Origin: Cupriavidus sp. P-10 | Lineage (GTDB): Bacteria > Pseudomonadota > Gammaproteobacteria > Burkholderiales > Burkholderiaceae | Direction: 5' to 3' | Assembly (NCBI RefSeq): GCF_003402535.2 | Contig: NZ_AP025172.1 | Coordinates: 806,001-870,000, forward strand | DNA: 64,000 nt | Shown here: piece by piece, positions 62,102 through 64,000 of the stretch | Position numbering within the stretch: the first letter of the stretch is position 1 | Layout: the number at the start of each line of letters is the position of its first letter | Translations under genes and position numbers: made by a program | Notes under the pieces: generated by a model | Seen by the model: the letters and a program-made list of their open reading frames with translations, nothing else | Databases searched by the model: none | What the model was told of the DNA's origin: nothing

Positions 62102-62944
62102 ATGGACTATGCCACGATCATGGTGCATCTGGATGCGAGCCGTCATGTGCACCAGCGTCTGCACCTCGCAACCCAGCTTGCTCTAGAGTTCCACGCTGCG
62201 CTGATTGGGCTGCTCGCTGCAGGTAACCCCGACCCGAAAGCAATTCGCTATTTTGCTGATGGCGAGCGATACCTTGCTTCGTATAAAGAATGGCACAGAC
62301 AGATTGAAGATTGGGCCCGTCAGGCTTTCGAAGGTGCTACAAAAGGTACTGCGGTAACTGCCGAATGGCGGGCACCAGACTGGACCACGGTTTCCACGGT
62401 ACAAGCCGATGCCCATCTTGCTGATCTGCTGATTCTCGGGCAACGAGATCCGGATGACGAAGAGGCCTTCGCAGAGGATCACTTCGTTGAATCCGTCGTT
62501 CTACACTGCGGCCGGCCTGTTCTTGTGGTCCCTTATGCAGGTAGATTCTCTAGTGTTGGCAAGAACGTTGTGGTGGCATGGAATGGCAGCCGAGAAGCGG
62601 CCCGTGCGATCCGCGACGCGCTGCCACTCCTTCGACGAGCGGATAATGTTCATATCGTTTCCTACCTGCAGCCGGGGGTATTGCGCGATCCGTGGCTATC
62701 GCCGGTGAAACATACGGTGGCCTGGCTTTCCCGTCATGGCGTGCAAGCAAGCCATGAGGAGCCAGTGGTAAACGGAGGCGGCGATGAGACCGGCAAGCTG
62801 TTGCTGTCGCTTGCAGCTGACCGTGATGTCGATCTCATTGTGATGGGTGCCTACGGGCATACCCGCCTCCGTGAAATCGTTTTGGGCGGCATGACGCGCA
62901 CGCTCCTGGAGTCTATGACTGTGCCCGTATTGATGTCTCATTGA
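62102..62944 (+). CDS. Universal stress protein, tandem-domain (type MDYATI)
   Basis: 280-residue tandem USP. The second ATG (62102) is chosen because AGGAGG lies nine bases before it and only three before the first ATG at 62096. Strongly similar throughout to 35383-36222 (both MDYATIxVHLDASRxV and ESMTVPVLMSH), so a recent duplicate. Loop GAYGHTRLREIVLGGMTRTLL in the second domain fits ATP binding. Confidence 0.9.
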   Translation: MDYATIMVHLDASRHVHQRLHLATQLALEFHAALIGLLAAGNPDPKAIRYFADGERYLASYKEWHRQIEDWARQAFEGATKGTAVTAEWRAPDWTTVSTVQADAHLADLLILGQRDPDDEEAFAEDHFVESVVLHCGRPVLVVPYAGRFSSVGKNVVVAWNGSREAARAIRDALPLLRRADNVHIVSYLQPGVLRDPWLSPVKHTVAWLSRHGVQASHEEPVVNGGGDETGKLLLSLAADRDVDLIVMGAYGHTRLREIVLGGMTRTLLESMTVPVLMSH

Positions 62945-63203
62945 GCGGCTCCAGCCTGCCATCAAGCGGGGCGGCTCGAACAGGCACCTGCGTCGCACGA
63001 TGCGAAGCTGGCGAAGATGCCAATTCACGGACCGGCCTTCTGCAATCTCGCCGAGGCCTCACGTCGGGTCGATCTGGCGCTTGCCGGGGTAATCGAATGG
63101 AAGGGACTTCCCCGTCCCGAGGTTGCGGCGGAAGCCGCCAGTTGGCACCGACGTGCCATGATGGCGTGTTGAAGCTGCATCACAACCAACGAAGGGGAAG
63201 TCC

Positions 63204-64000
63204 ATGGCTATCGTTACCGTTGGAATTGATCTCGCCAAGAACGTATTCGCCATTCATGGCGTCGACGAGGCCGGCAAGGCCATGCTGGTCAAGCCGAAGG
63301 TCGCACGCGATCAGCTGGTGCCGTTGATTGCGCAGTTGCCGCCTTGCCTAATCGGCATGGAAGCTTGCTCCGGCGCGCATTACTGGGCGCGGCTGTTTCG
63401 CCAGCACGGACACACGGTCAAGCTGATGTCGCCGAGACTGGTGGCGCCTTACCGGATGTCCGGCAAACGCGGCAAGAATGACGCAGCCGACGCGATGGCC
63501 ATCTGCGAGGCCGTGACGCGACCGAGCATGCGCTTTGTGCCGGTCAAGGACGAGCACCAGCAGGCAACCCTGAGCTTGCATCGAACCCGACAGGGATTTG
63601 TAGAAGAGCGGACAGCTACTTACAACCGCCTGCGGGGGTTGCTAGCCGAATTCGGTGTGGTATTGCCGCAGAAGCCGGAGCGACTGCGCAAGGAGATCGG
63701 CCCCATCTGGAAGCCTTGCCCGGCTGGGCGAGTCGATGCATCCAGGACCTGCTGAACCATGCGGGCAGGCTGGAAGAGAAGCTGGACGAGTATGATCAAG
63801 CTATCAGCGAGATTGCCCGTGAAGACGAACGCAGCAAGCGCCTGATGCAGCTGCGCGGGGTCGGGCCGACTACGGCTAGTGCCCTGGCGGCAAGCATCGG
63901 GGCGGGACACGACTTCAGAAACGGCCGCCAATTGGCGGCTTGGATAGGGTTGACGCCGGGACAGCACAGCAGCGGTGGCAAACAGCGCTTGGGCAGCATC
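63204..64000 (+). pseudogene. IS110-family transposase, frameshifted and cut by the window end
   Basis: The frame from 63204 (RBS GAAGGGGAAG) begins VTVGIDLAKNVFAIHGVDE with the first catalytic Asp of the DEDD fold, then LIGMEACSGAHYWARLF and KRGKNDAADAMAICEA (further acidic residues). It shifts frame near 63700 and stops at 63753-63755. Another frame continues with HLEALPGWASRCIQDLL, LRGVGPTTASALAASIG and RQLAAWIGLTPGQHSSGGKQ, the IS110/IS1111 C-terminal domain, and runs off the window. One indel inactivates the gene as read. Confidence 0.82.

Noticed and set aside
1..64000. CRISPR arrays, tRNA or rRNA genes
   Set aside because: No regularly spaced direct repeats, no cloverleaf-like segments and no rRNA-like stretches were seen by eye; a covariance-model scan was not possible.

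Overview
The window is GC-rich DNA whose gene content and codon use fit a Burkholderiaceae betaproteobacterium, most likely Cupriavidus or Ralstonia. This is inferred from gene content; no rRNA or tRNA is visible to confirm it. It reads as an accessory stress and metal-resistance island with many insertion-sequence scars and decayed genes.

1-6.6 kb: a copper P1B ATPase (cut by the window edge), a small membrane protein, a frameshifted YHS protein, a DUF2933 protein, an isoprenylcysteine-methyltransferase-like membrane enzyme, a DUF5676 protein, an accessory FtsH protease and a PPK2 polyphosphate kinase, all on +. 6.6-7.05 kb: remnants of IS3- and IS30-like transposases. 7.05-11 kb: a periplasmic molybdenum hydroxylase (2Fe-2S and molybdopterin subunits) with a diheme cytochrome c. 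11.5-12.5 kb: a coiled-coil hypothetical and a decayed GGDEF gene. 12.6-17.5 kb: a sulfide/persulfide module (persulfide-dioxygenase-like hydrolase, BigR/SqrR-type repressor, two YeeE/YedE transporters) plus a Met-rich periplasmic protein, lying between an IS3 terminal fragment and a complete inverted IS3 copy.

17.5-62.9 kb: one large low-oxygen/stress island. It holds nine intact universal stress proteins (USPs) plus two internally deleted remnants, Hsp20, CBS, BON, DUF883, TraR/DksA-type, BCAM0308-type and DUF1488 proteins. It also holds an ADP-forming acyl-CoA ligase fused to a GNAT acetyltransferase, an AMP/thymidine-phosphorylase-like enzyme, a broken PRPP-synthetase-like gene, a SagB-type nitroreductase, a flavodoxin, an alcohol dehydrogenase, a beta-CASP nuclease, a P1B-5 ATPase fused to a hemerythrin domain, an ABC exporter, a NarL-type two-component system and an FNR/ANR-type regulator with all four cluster cysteines. 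Good matches to the FNR box (TTGAT-N4-ATCAA) stand 60-160 bp in front of most of its transcription units, so the island looks like a regulon of its own FNR protein. Two divergent promoter regions also share an 18-bp palindrome, TGTCAGGGWTCCCTGACA, a candidate site for the local NarL-type regulator. The layout resembles, by analogy only, the mycobacterial DosR dormancy regulon.

63.2-64 kb: a frameshifted IS110-family transposase running off the window. Across the window many accessory genes carry single-base lesions (YHS, GGDEF, a membrane protein at 17.6 kb, PRPP synthetase, BON, two periplasmic proteins, the IS110 transposase), and one gene appears to contain a short internal inversion. The sequence alone cannot separate genuine decay from sequencing error.
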